From DATMER01 sp035556715 (GTDB lineage Bacteria; Acidobacteriota; Thermoanaerobaculia; Multivoradales; UBA5704), in assembly GCA_035556715.1 (NCBI GenBank), contig DATMER010000086.1, positions 26,298-90,297 of the forward strand: a stretch of 64,000 nt of DNA, read 5' to 3'. The notes under the pieces are model-generated. The model ran no database searches and had not been told where the DNA came from. It worked only from the letters and a program-made list of their open reading frames with translations. Positions within the stretch are counted from its first letter, which is position 1, and the number at the start of each line of letters is the position of its first letter. A program made the translations under genes and the position numbers. Positions 23,781-31,633 of the stretch are shown in pieces.

Positions 23781-23826
23781 TGGAGCCGACGATCGGGATT
23801 GAACCGATGACCTGCTGATTACGAAT
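23781..23826 (-). other. 3' fragment of tRNA-Thr(CGT), probable att site remnant
   Basis: Read on the minus strand, this runs from the anticodon loop TTCGTAA through the 3' anticodon stem (TCAGC), variable loop, T-arm (CGGTTCAATCCCG) and acceptor 3' strand ATCGTCGGC to T-CCA. No D-arm or 5' acceptor strand precedes it. The sequence beyond the anticodon stem is instead the repA-like repeat. A tRNA 3' half starting at the anticodon loop is the usual footprint of tyrosine-recombinase integration. The missing full-length tRNA would lie toward higher coordinates, so this marks the left edge of an element. Confidence 0.75.
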
Positions 23827-23829
23827 TAG

Positions 23830-24039
23830 CGTCGCAAGCAAGGCCAGCCGGTAGTAGTCGTTGCGTTGGGTGAACTCGTTGCCCGTGGGCCGGCTGTGGG
23901 GGAGGGTGGCTACGATGAAGGCCCGGGCGAGGAACCCAACGGAAGGCTCCGTCTGTCCGTAGTCGGGGAACAGAGTGGCTTGGAGAACCTCGCGCACCGC
24001 CCTGGGTTGTTGAGGGCCTCTCTCAGCCGGCAGGCTCAT
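23830..24039 (-). pseudogene. Truncated repA-like gene (N-terminal ~68 residues)
   Basis: Begins MSLPAERGPQQPRAVREV with the same GGAGG SD as the intact gene at 28303. It matches that gene to about YYRLALLA, where the reading frame runs into the tRNA-Thr fragment and continues as unrelated tRNA-derived codons. The conserved RepA core is absent. The truncation point coincides with the attachment-site remnant, so the break was probably made by recombination at the tRNA. Confidence 0.8.
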
Positions 24040-24057
24040 GCCGACCTCCGGCGGGGT

Positions 24058-24085
24058 AGCTCGGGCTCCTCGTGAAGCCCGAGCT
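24058..24085. other. Perfect 10-bp hairpin, left copy
   Basis: AGCTCGGGCT and AGCCCGAGCT enclose an 8-nt loop. It lies between the truncated int and rep remnants, exactly as in the right copy at 28322-28349. There is no T tract, so a simple intrinsic terminator is not clear. An attenuator or a replication or transcription control structure is possible. Confidence 0.6.
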
Positions 24086-24100
24086 GCTCAACGCCGAGAT

Positions 24101-24267
24101 TTACTGAGGTAGAGCTGTGGCCGGAGCGTCGGCGCCGAGGGCCGCCCAGGCGATGCTGGGATTCCAGGCCTCTCGGGCCAGCCGGGCTGCTATGAATCTG
24201 CCGTCCGATGGGCAGCGGAGATCAATGCTGGCGCAATCGTGTGCAGATAGACGGTGTCCGTCATGCG
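24101..24267 (-). pseudogene. 3' remnant of tyrosine recombinase gene
   Basis: Corresponds to the last ~55 codons of the intact recombinase (stop at 28365). Relative to that gene it has a 1-bp deletion near 24193 (ATGAATCTG against ATGAAATCGG), which shifts the frame. It ends at the repeat boundary, so the catalytic R, H and Y region is missing. Confidence 0.75.
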
Positions 24268-25033
24268 TTTTGCGGGTGTTCCGGCGGTTTCCCCAGACCA
24301 GCCCGTGCGGATCCTGGGCAGCGACTTTCCTGCCGGGGCGAGCCTCGAAATTTGGTGGACGAGCAAGCCCTCCGGGCGCAGGGCTCGAGTAAGGGCGGAG
24401 ATTTAGGCGCCACTGGAACTCGGTGCGCACAGCATCGAGGTCCGGGAGGTGGCAAGAGAGAGGTCCTGGATGGCTCCCTGTTCCTCGTGGACATGGGCGA
24501 GTCACACCAGCAGTAGACGCCCCTGCCGCCGCAGACGATATCAGGCGCAAACGATGAAGTCGGCGTCGACGCGAGACGCTGTTTGCCGCCTGGATCTGAA
24601 CAGACAAGGGTAGGGAAGGGGTCGGCCTCATAGGAGCCCGCGTCACGGGCGAGCGCCCGGATCTGCATCGGCGTGGAACCGAGCGAAAATTCCAAAAACG
24701 GCTTGGGGGCGGCGGGGCCTCTTGCGACGCCCCGTTGTTTTCCTCCAGTCGTGGCACCTGCGCGGGCAGTTCAACGACGCCAGGCACGCGGACGATACGT
24801 CGCCGCTACCGAGGACGATCCAGAGCAGGATGAACCCGACCGCGAGCTTCCGTTTGACTACGAACACCACGACGCCAGCCCCGGAGCTGCCTTGCTCCCG
24901 CGCCTGCCGAGATGCAGCTCTCCTCCCACAGTCAAGCCACAGCTCCCTCCCGACAAGACTTTCTTGGTTATTATCTGGTATACTAAATATGAACCGAGGA
25001 GGATTCTTCCCTACGTCTATAGGCGACCATCTT
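24268..25033. other. Island interior without a confident gene
   Basis: No open frame here has convincing coding character. The only candidate is the weak minus-strand frame listed separately at 24643-24870. Composition and broken frames fit decayed DNA inside the mobile island. Confidence 0.4.
24643..24870 (-). CDS. Possible small exported protein (weak)
   Basis: A 75-codon frame starting with two GTG codons. It encodes a basic start (VKRK), a hydrophobic stretch (LAVGFILLWIVLGSG) and a Cys at a plausible processing site (SSAC), like a signal or lipoprotein leader. The rest is Arg-rich with no recognisable domain, and no good SD is visible. It may be a leader fragment of a lost gene or a chance frame. 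Confidence 0.2.
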   Translation of the reverse strand: MVFVVKRKLAVGFILLWIVLGSGDVSSACLASLNCPRRCHDWRKTTGRRKRPRRPQAVFGIFARFHADADPGARP

Positions 25034-25046
25034 CTAGGAGGCTCTC

Positions 25047-25801
25047 ATGCGAAACAGTGTAGCGCTGCTTGGACTCCTGCTGTTCCTTCCCTGTGCAAGC
25101 TCCGGGCAGGGTTGTGTTGCCATTCCAGAGTGTACGGAGACCGCCTGCCACGGCTCTCCTGCCTGTGATGGCAAGGAGGTGGGCGACAACTGCGGTAGTG
25201 GGAAATCGTGTAATCCAATTTTACAATGCGCAAATGGGCAGATATGCTGTGGTTGCTCGCCTATGAACCAGACTGCCCAAGTGCAGTGCACGACAAGCGG
25301 GCTAAATGCCTCCACGCTAAGCGTCCTAGTGCAGGCACCCCAATTCCCAGGCCTCCAATATCTCGAAGCGAGCACGGCCAGGAATCTAGCGGTCAGCATT
25401 CCCTCGTTCACCCTAGGAACGACCGATCCCGTTACGGTGATCGCCACGAAGATCGATCCGAACCTGAGTGGAAGGCTTGCCCTGAGCATCTGCGGCGAGT
25501 CCTGCCGGATCTGCGATCCTGTCATCACACTGGTAATGCGTCTCCGTGGTAGGCCGGAAACGCAAACGTTCACTGGCCTGCCGGAAGAGGAAAACAAGAT
25601 CGTAATCGAAACGGCAATCCAGGGCTCAACAACATCCTTATCACGGTCAACGGCGCCGCCTTCAGAGCGCCGCATCTCGATGATGAGGAGGAGCAGACCA
25701 TCGACATCTCTCCCGCGATGCTTCCTGGTAACGAGAACGTGATCTCCTTTACGGCGCTCGGCAAAATCGGAGCTACTGCAACGGTGGTAATCCGCGACTA
25801 G
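25047..25801 (+). pseudogene. Exported Cys-rich hypothetical protein, frameshifted
   Basis: ATG at 25047 follows AGGAGG. The signal peptide is MRNSVALLGLLLFLPCASSG. The mature part has many Cys (for example CSGKSC-like and QICCGCSP clusters), then beta-rich sequence. Near 25610 the original frame turns into low-quality sequence, while the adjacent frame reads on coherently from NGNPGLNNILITVNG to TALGKIGATATVVIRD and a TAG at 25799. Adding one A to the AAA run at GAAACGG restores a continuous frame of about 250 residues. Either this is a real inactivating deletion or a sequencing error. The family is not recognised; the location in the mobile island suggests cargo. Confidence 0.65.
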
Positions 25802-26217
25802 TCTTCGCAGGGGGTGAGCTGTCGGGGTGGCCCCCGCTGGCGGGCGAGAGTTTAGAGGAAAAGCTTGATCAACCACACCGGGAGCCGGGCGACGACGGCG
25901 AGCCAGAACGCGCCGTAACCCCGGGAGAGAGTGAATCGGGCCCGCACGAGGTCGCCCTCGGCGAGGGCCTCGCAGTACTCCGCTCAGAGATCATCGGGGA
26001 TCGGTTCGAGACGTCGCGCAGGTCGTCTTCGAAAAGCAGAGCTGCGCCATTCGACGGAGTCGCCGCCGGGAGCCCGCATCACGGGCGAGCGGCAGAATCG
26101 GGGGTTATCCGCGGTGGGATCGAGCGACGGGTGCTCAGGTGCACCTAGGGCGGGGGCAGCCTTCAGGCGCGACATCGTGCGGCATCTCCTTATTAAGCAG
26201 CCCTGGTTTACGGTGAC
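25802..26217. other. Intergenic stretch in the island
   Basis: I see no supported gene, RNA or repeat here. Confidence 0.4.
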
Positions 26218-26758
26218 GTGCTCGTCCGGGTAGACATACCCCTCTCCCGTCCCGGGCTCATCATCCGCAGCTCATTTCTGAAACGCTGGTCCCGTTTACT
26301 CGGGCGCCTGTCAAGTGCTCGAAAGAACGGTGCCGATAATTGGCAGTTCTCCAATTGGTTCGGCGAAACTCTCGCCGCGGTCAATGTGGGAAAGATTGTT
26401 GTTCCGTTGGGGGTCGGCGACGGTTTGTGGGAACTCCTGCCGCCCTTGTTGATCGGGGAGCGGCGGGGCGGAACTGCGCAGAGATGCGGCCGACGAGGAC
26501 ATCGAAGAGTTCGTCGCGTCTCTCGCTGGCGCTCCCGCACTCGGGTCCGTACCGACGGCTAGGCCGGTTAACATCGAGGACCCGCAGAAAGGCCAGTGGG
26601 GCTCGCTAACCGAGCGGGACGGGCGGCGGCTCTCCGCCAAGGTGACGGATGCGGGGAACGGCTGGTTTGATGTCACTCTCACCGTGGAGTCAACCATCGC
26701 AACGTTGCTCGAAGGAACCGTCGAGTTCACGTACACCCCAGCTTCCTTTCTCTTATGA
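26218..26758 (+). pseudogene. Frameshifted gene with a pYEATS-like C-terminal domain
   Basis: The last ~100 codons (26453-26758) form a clearly protein-like frame: acidic linker DAADEDIEEFVASLAG, then DPQKGQWGSLTERDGRRLSA, a VTLTVEST strand and EGTVEFTYTP at the C-terminus. The pattern DPQKG...GRRLSA...TVEST...G-V-F resembles prokaryotic YEATS-like domains found in effector or conflict systems. This frame has an in-frame TGA at 26450 and no start codon. The upstream coding-like sequence (WQFSNWFGETLAAVNVGKIV to LPPLLIG) lies in the next frame, so a frameshift near 26455-26470 is likely. Domain identity is by pattern recall only. Confidence 0.45.
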
Positions 26759-27388
26759 TCATCGGCCCCAGTGCGCGACGGCCTCGCCGTCCTGCGTCAG
26801 CGTGACGAATTAGCGTGTCAGTGGTTCGTGCGGTGCAACCTTGACAATTAGAAGCCTTGGACGCTCGCCAGCGCTTGCTCTCCCAACTCCGCGCGGGGTT
26901 GTCGTTGCATCCGCCTGCTCAAGGGTGGCAACCCGGAAGAGTCGAGGACATGGTGGCATAAGGAGGAGCTTGAGGCCCTCGGGAGTAGGCTTGAGGATCG
27001 AACGCCAGCTGAGCCAAGAGGCACGATCCGATCGTTATAACGTCTATGCCGTCCGCACCCCGATGAGCGCGATGTATCCACCAGCGCACGCTCGGACGCT
27101 AAACGCCGCGAGACGGCTCTGCGCCTGCGGGCTCCCTGTCCCGACGGAGGTCAGCTTCGGAAGCGCGCGGAGGCTGGAGCTCTCCCGGAGCTGGGAAACC
27201 GACTTCGTACGGGCTGAGCTGAGAGGTGTACCTGGGAGCCATTGCCGCGCATCTCGCCAGAACGTTTCGTCTGGGGTTTCACTACCGGAACAAGCGACTC
27301 GATGCTGCCCCCCACATGCCGCCAACCCTGCCCGCCGAGGGGGTCTTCGACCCCTTCCTCAGCCCCAGCGGAGTCGTACCGCGGGCCG
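26759..27388. other. Decayed DNA with a repA 3'-end fragment
   Basis: Positions about 26935-26990 match the 3' end of repA at about 27419-27475 (shared AGGAGCTTGAGGCCCTCGGG and flanks). This is a third partial copy of the replication gene. The rest has no supported gene. Confidence 0.45.
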
Positions 27389-28303
27389 TTACCTTTTCAT
27401 CGGTAGGTTGTGGCCGGGAAAAAGCCGCGGAACATGGGGGGCGTACGGGAGGAGCTTGAGGCCCTCGGGAGTAGGCTCGAGTCGAGCAGAGGGATAGTAG
27501 CGGATGACGGTCTTGAGGTGCTTGAGGACCTTGAACTTGAAGACCCGAAGGTCGGCATAGTCAGAGCCGAACTGCAGATGGAGGTCGTTCCAGGGGACGA
27601 GCTCAGGGCGCGCTATGCGGGAGGACCGGATGGAGCGCCAGGTGAGCCAGGTATAGAGGTCGATCTCGAGTGGTGCGCGCAACTGTTGAATGACGTTTAT
27701 GTCGATCGGAACAGGCCGAGTGGCGAGCTCATTGAAGAAGTCGGTGTTGAGGAGGAACCAGGAAGGTTCATTCTTGGCGTGGTCCCACCAGAGCTGATGC
27801 TGGTAGCAGAGGTTGTAACCGGTGTGGCCCTTGCTTCCCCGGTCGGCCATATTGGGAGCCCCCGTGGTGTCCCAATGGCAGGACAAAGAGACGCTGAGCA
27901 GGCGGTGGACCTGCTCCCGGAGGCCAGAAAGGGTGCCACGGGGGCCGGTGGTCGGAGTGATGCCGAGGGACTGTGCGAATTTGGAGAAGGATGGTCCCAA
28001 CTCCAGGTAGGGGGACTTGGTCTTGACGGCTCTGGTGGTCATCCAGGCGAGGGCGAGACGAGGGTAGCGGCCGTAGGGCAGCCCGATTTCCGTCGGCGCA
28101 AGCAAGGTCAGCCGGTAGTAGCCGTTGCGCCGGGTGAACTCGTTGCCAGATGGCCGGCTGTGAGGGAGGGTGGCTACGATGAAGGCCCGGGCGAGGAACC
28201 CAACGGAAGGCTTCGTCTGTCCGTAGTCGGGGAACAGAGTGGCTTGGAGAACCTCGCGCACCGCCCTGGGTTGTTGAGGGCCTCTCTCAGCTGGCAGGCT
28301 CAT
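27389..28303 (-). CDS. Plasmid RepA-like replication initiator
   Basis: 304 residues, ATG with GGAGG seven bases upstream. The central part has the signature of plasmid-encoded RepA proteins: GLPYGRYPRLALAWMTT, the KTKSPYLELG segment, FAQSLGI, LREQVHRLLS, then a second conserved block around EIDLYTWLTWR. These proteins bind origin iterons to start replication. Here it lies directly downstream of the recombinase gene on the same strand (61 bp apart, with a hairpin between), so element excision and replication were probably linked. A truncated copy lies at 23.83-24.04 kb. It appears intact, but no origin iterons are obvious in or after it. Confidence 0.75.
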   Translation of the reverse strand: MSLPAERGPQQPRAVREVLQATLFPDYGQTKPSVGFLARAFIVATLPHSRPSGNEFTRRNGYYRLTLLAPTEIGLPYGRYPRLALAWMTTRAVKTKSPYLELGPSFSKFAQSLGITPTTGPRGTLSGLREQVHRLLSVSLSCHWDTTGAPNMADRGSKGHTGYNLCYQHQLWWDHAKNEPSWFLLNTDFFNELATRPVPIDINVIQQLRAPLEIDLYTWLTWRSIRSSRIARPELVPWNDLHLQFGSDYADLRVFKFKVLKHLKTVIRYYPSARLEPTPEGLKLLPYAPHVPRLFPGHNLPMKR

Positions 28304-28532
28304 GCCGACCTCCGGCGGGGTAGCTCGGGCTCCTCGTGAAGCCCGAGCTGCTCAATGCCGAGATTTACTGAGGTAGAGCTGGGGCGGGAGCGTCGGCGCC
28401 GAGGGCCGCCCAGGTAACGCCGGGATTCCAGGACTCTCCGGCCAGCCGGGCTGCTATGAAATCGGCCGTCCGATGGGCAGCGGAGATCAATGCTGGTGCA
28501 ATCGTGTGCAGATAGACAGTGTCCGTCATGCG
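28097..28532. repeat. Direct repeat of the int/rep junction, right copy
   Basis: The intact-gene copy of the ~435-bp repeat, covering the repA start, hairpin and int 3' end. It is the partner of 23833-24267, about 4.26 kb away in direct orientation, so homologous recombination between the copies could delete the cargo. Confidence 0.85.
28322..28349. other. Perfect 10-bp hairpin between int and repA
   Basis: AGCTCGGGCT and AGCCCGAGCT with an 8-nt loop, 15 bp past the int stop and 18 bp before the repA start. It is conserved in the left repeat copy. It is placed to attenuate or terminate int-repA read-through; the lack of a U-tract makes the mechanism uncertain. Confidence 0.6.
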
Positions 28533-29762
28533 CAAGCCGGCGTGACCCAGGAGCTGTTGGACGTGCTCCGGGCTCACTCCGGCCACTGGTGCCCAGGTCC
28601 TGAAGGTATGCCGCGTGCACTTCAGCGGGACTTGCTGGACTCCCGCCTCCTTGAGGACGGCATCGAAGGCCTTGTTGAGGCGCTGCAGGTGATCGCCAGG
28701 GATATCTCCGGGGAGGACGTGGACATCCCCAGGGACGCGAGGTATCGCTTTGACGAGCTGCGTAGCTCGGGAGGCTAGCCAGATGAAGCGGCCAGGCGCT
28801 CTTCTCTGCTTGCCGCGGTCGCCCTTGGCGCGCTGGACGTGGATCCGTGGGTAGGGGTCGTCCAGGATCGCATAAGGATCCAGACACCCTGAGGGAAGGT
28901 GGCGCTTGTCGATGTAAGCCTCGGTGAGCTCGCTCGGGCGTGCGCCAGTAAGGAAGAGCAGCCGAATTCCCGCGAGGGAGCGATAGGGGAGAGGAGGGCG
29001 TGGGCGGGCAGTAAGGACCTCCAGTCGCTCGAGTGCGGCGCCGATGGCTTCGAGCTCCTGGTCGGAAAACGAATAGCCGTCGGAGCGTTCCGCATAACGG
29101 ACGATGATCTCCTCGGAGAAGGGATTGCCCGGAACCATCCCCATCCTGAAGGCGAACTTGAAAGCGGCCTGCAGCTGCTGCAGGGCCCGGTTGGTAACGA
29201 CAGTGCCGCCTCGCTTGGCAAGGGGGTGGCGGGAGGTGACGACCTTGGGAAGCTGGAGCTTCACCTGCTGCGCGAGCTGGGGAGTGATGTCTTGAATGGT
29301 CATCTCGCCCAAAGTCCGCCCGGCGTCGAGGGCAAAGGGGAGGATGTGAGTGTCCCAGAGCTCGCGATAGCCGGCTTCGGTACGGGGGCTGCGGTGCTCG
29401 TCCCGAGCGCTGCGCCAGTCGGCCAGGTGCTGGTCCATCAGCCCGCGAAGAGTGATCTTGCGTTGAGCCGTGGGCTGTTCCTCCTCCAGCTCCGCAACCT
29501 TCGCCCGGACGAAACGGCGTGCCTCTAGCACCTCGTCGGGAGTCATGTCGGGGAGAGCCTTGGTGACCTTGACCCAGGTGCCGACCCTCGTCCCGAACCA
29601 AACCTCCGTCCGCAGGACTCGGACGAAGCAACCCGGAATCGAGTTCCTCCCGCCCCGTTCCTGGATATAGTAGGAACGCCCGGGAGGAGGAGGGTTGTCG
29701 TAGGCCTTCCTGAGGACTGCCGCCGTGATCTCCGGAACAATGTTCTTCGCTGAACGCCCCAC
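28365..29762 (-). CDS. Tyrosine recombinase (integrase)
   Basis: About 465 residues from the GTG at 29762, which follows a GGGGGG purine run; a longer TTG start at 29873 would read through the putative binding repeats. There is an N-terminal arm/SAM-like region, a core-binding domain (LRGLMDQHLADW, TEAGYRELWDTHILPF), then the catalytic domain: Arg in LTGARPSEL, His-x-x-Arg in CTRHTFRTW, His in LLGHAG and the nucleophile Tyr in TDTVYLH. It acts on the element's att sites. The start faces the tRNA-Pro fragment 173 bp away, the usual int-next-to-att layout. It is followed by repA on the same strand. Confidence 0.9.
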   Translation of the reverse strand: MGRSAKNIVPEITAAVLRKAYDNPPPPGRSYYIQERGGRNSIPGCFVRVLRTEVWFGTRVGTWVKVTKALPDMTPDEVLEARRFVRAKVAELEEEQPTAQRKITLRGLMDQHLADWRSARDEHRSPRTEAGYRELWDTHILPFALDAGRTLGEMTIQDITPQLAQQVKLQLPKVVTSRHPLAKRGGTVVTNRALQQLQAAFKFAFRMGMVPGNPFSEEIIVRYAERSDGYSFSDQELEAIGAALERLEVLTARPRPPLPYRSLAGIRLLFLTGARPSELTEAYIDKRHLPSGCLDPYAILDDPYPRIHVQRAKGDRGKQRRAPGRFIWLASRATQLVKAIPRVPGDVHVLPGDIPGDHLQRLNKAFDAVLKEAGVQQVPLKCTRHTFRTWAPVAGVSPEHVQQLLGHAGLRMTDTVYLHTIAPALISAAHRTADFIAARLAGESWNPGVTWAALGADAPAPALPQ

Positions 29763-29783
29763 TCTGCCCCCCTTTTTTTGGAC

Positions 29784-29813
29784 CGTGTACAAACGCGTGT
29801 ACGTATCGTGTAC
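29784..29813 (+). repeat. Three CGTGTAC heptamers upstream of the integrase
   Basis: CGTGTAC at 29784-29790, 29796-29802 and 29807-29813, start-to-start 12 and 11 bp, so on one helix face. Two are extended to CGTGTACAAA. The set lies just upstream of the recombinase start and about 120 bp from the tRNA-Pro att remnant. It fits recombinase arm-type sites, an excisionase or repressor operator, or RepA iterons. Confidence 0.6.
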
Positions 29814-29934
29814 AAAACGTACCACGGCAAGGGGGTATATTGGAAGGCTTCGGCTCCAGTTGATCCGGTGCAAATCGTTGAAAACAGGGCAAGGGAAGGC
29901 TTGTCACGGCAGCCTCTCCATACCCGCTGACGAA

Positions 29935-29978
29935 TGGGGTTCAGGGGGTCCCGAGTTCGAATCTCGGCGTCCCGACCA
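29935..29978 (+). other. 3' fragment of tRNA-Pro(GGG), probable att site
   Basis: The sequence runs from inside the anticodon loop (TGGGG) through TTCAG, the variable loop, the T-arm CCGAGTTCGAATCTCGG and the acceptor 3' strand CGTCCCG to A-CCA. The 5' half expected for tRNA-Pro (CGGGACG...) is absent. The fragment's 3' end points right, so the element that used it lies to the left, where its recombinase is. This is the right edge of the island. Confidence 0.8.
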
Positions 29979-30346
29979 ATTTATCCCTCCCAAATAGCTG
30001 ATAATAAGGAGTTAGATGGCGAGAGCCTCTTTCGCGCAAGGGCGGAAATATGGCTCCGGATGAGGGGTCGAACAAAAATCGTACAAAATCAGCCGGCATT
30101 TTTGTGCCTCTGGATTGTCAAGGTCATGGTCGTCCTGTCGCGCCAGTCGAGATAGCCCGAGGAGTTCCATGCCGTGACCCCCAAGACGGCTCGCCACGCC
30201 TTCCGCTCGCAGCTACCATCCGCCGGCGTCGAGACATCGACCTGGTATCTCGTCCCAGTCCGAATGACTGGAGGACGCACATGTTGTGCGCAAATCTGGT
30301 GTAATCTAAAGAGCGGCAGCGAAGAGCGCTGAGAGAGCCTCTGGTC
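29979..30346. other. Flank between the island and the antiporter gene
   Basis: No supported gene. Short minus-strand frames exist but have no SD or recognisable domain. The promoter of the antiporter-NRPS operon is probably here; I could not pick a convincing -35/-10 pair. Confidence 0.4.
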
Positions 30347-31633
30347 ATGAATCTCTCGACGGCCGATCTCACCCATCTCGTTGCGGCCTTGATCCTCCTT
30401 CTCGCCGCCGCTCACGCGGGCGGCTGTCTCTTCCGCACCTTCCGTCAGCCGGCGGTCATCGGCGAGGTCCTGGGCGGCCTTCTCCTCGGGCCCACCGTGT
30501 TCGGACTGCTCCTGCCCGAATGGCAACGGTGGGTGTTCAGCGACAATGCCGCCACCGTCACCGCCCTCGGGGCGATCAACCATCTCGGGCTCCTGCTCCT
30601 CATGTTCAGCTCGGGCGCGGAGATCCGGACGCTGGTCCGCAAGGGCGAGGCCAGGACGGTGGCGCTCATCACCTTCACCGGGACCGCGCTGCCCTTCCTT
30701 TTCGGCCTCCTGCTCCTCAGGGTCCTCGACACTTCGTCCTTCCTCGGGCCCGCCCGCAGCCCGGCCGCATTCGGGCTCGTCTTCGCCATCGGGATCGCCA
30801 TTACCTCGATCCCGGTCATCTCCCGCATCCTCTACGACCTCAAGATCCTCGAGACGTCTTTCGCCCGTCTCGTCCTCTGCGCCGCCGTGGTGGAAGACAT
30901 CCTCCTCTACATCCTCGTCGCCATTGCCCTTGCGCAGGTCGGCCACGGCGGCGGGCAGGCTTTCGGCCTGCCCGGCATGCTGAACATGACCGGCACCTCC
31001 CACGCCAGCCTGGCCTACTACACGGGGGTGCCCCTGATCTTCCTGGTGCTCTCGTTCCTGATCGGACCGGTTGCCTTCCGCTGGGCGAGCTCTCTGCGCT
31101 GGAACTTCCTGCACCGGGGGAGCTCGATCGGCTACCTGCTCGTCATCCTGCTGGTGGTGGTCGGCGTGGCCGCGGTCCTCGGGGTACCCCCGATGTTCGG
31201 CGCTCTCATGGCCGGCATCGTGACCAGCCAGGCGATCGAGGAGCCGGACAGGCCCCGGCAGGCCATCGCGAGCTTTTCGTTCGCCTTCTTCATCCCCATC
31301 TACTTCGCGATCGTCGGCCTCAGGCTCGACCTGATCCGCTCCTTCCCGCTGGGGTTCTTCCTGGCCTTCCTGGTCTTCGCCTGCGTGGTGAAGGCGCTCT
31401 CGGTCTACCTTGGGGCCCGCCTTGCCCGCGAGCCGCGCTCCACCGCCTGGAACCTCGCCGTGGCGATGAACGCGCGCGGCGGACCGGGGATCGTCCTCGC
31501 CTCCCTGGCTCTCGAGGCGGGGATCGTCGACGAGAGCTTCTATGCCGTGCTCGTCATGCTCGCGCTGGTCACCTCGCTGATGGCCGGCTCCTGGCTCGAC
31601 TTCATCGTCCGCCGAGGCCACCAGATCCGTTGA
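30347..31633 (+). CDS. Cation:proton antiporter, CPA2/Kef-like membrane domain
   Basis: 428 residues, about a dozen hydrophobic helices across the length. Family signs are RQPAVIGEVLGGLLLGPTVF in the first third, GLLLLMFSSGAEI, the IGIAITSIPVISRIL segment, and a C-terminal NAVAMNARGGPGIV-like block (AMNARGGPGIVLASLALE). It lacks the cytoplasmic TrkA-N domain of full KefB/C proteins, so it is the membrane domain only. Its TGA overlaps the ATG of the following NRPS (TGATG), so the two are translationally coupled. Such antiporters occur in some NRPS clusters; a role in product export or ion homeostasis is inference. Confidence 0.9.
   Translation: MNLSTADLTHLVAALILLLAAAHAGGCLFRTFRQPAVIGEVLGGLLLGPTVFGLLLPEWQRWVFSDNAATVTALGAINHLGLLLLMFSSGAEIRTLVRKGEARTVALITFTGTALPFLFGLLLLRVLDTSSFLGPARSPAAFGLVFAIGIAITSIPVISRILYDLKILETSFARLVLCAAVVEDILLYILVAIALAQVGHGGGQAFGLPGMLNMTGTSHASLAYYTGVPLIFLVLSFLIGPVAFRWASSLRWNFLHRGSSIGYLLVILLVVVGVAAVLGVPPMFGALMAGIVTSQAIEEPDRPRQAIASFSFAFFIPIYFAIVGLRLDLIRSFPLGFFLAFLVFACVVKALSVYLGARLAREPRSTAWNLAVAMNARGGPGIVLASLALEAGIVDESFYAVLVMLALVTSLMAGSWLDFIVRRGHQIR

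Larger units (their letters stand above)
23833..24267. repeat. Direct repeat of the int/rep junction, left copy
   Basis: About 435 bp that match 28097-28532 almost base for base. It contains the 5' part of repA, the int-rep intergenic hairpin and the 3' end of int. The left end abuts the tRNA-Thr fragment. On the right, similarity stops abruptly after GTCCGTCATGCG. It carries point differences and at least one 1-bp indel relative to the right copy, so it is the older or decaying copy. Confidence 0.85.

Noticed and set aside
23781..23826. A functional tRNA-Thr gene
   Set aside because: Only the 3' half from the anticodon stem onward is present; the D-arm and 5' acceptor strand are missing.
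28300..29907. An alternative 535-codon frame over the integrase
   Set aside because: Out of frame with the conserved recombinase R-H-R-H-Y motifs; it is a Pro/Arg-rich shadow.
29935..29978. A functional tRNA-Pro gene
   Set aside because: Only the part from the anticodon loop to CCA is present, with no matching 5' half.
30520..31632. A possible N-terminal extension of the bimodular NRPS
   Set aside because: This part of the frame overlaps the antiporter gene and is Arg/Pro/His-rich shadow. The ATG at 31633, overlapping the antiporter stop, precedes the first real C-domain residues.
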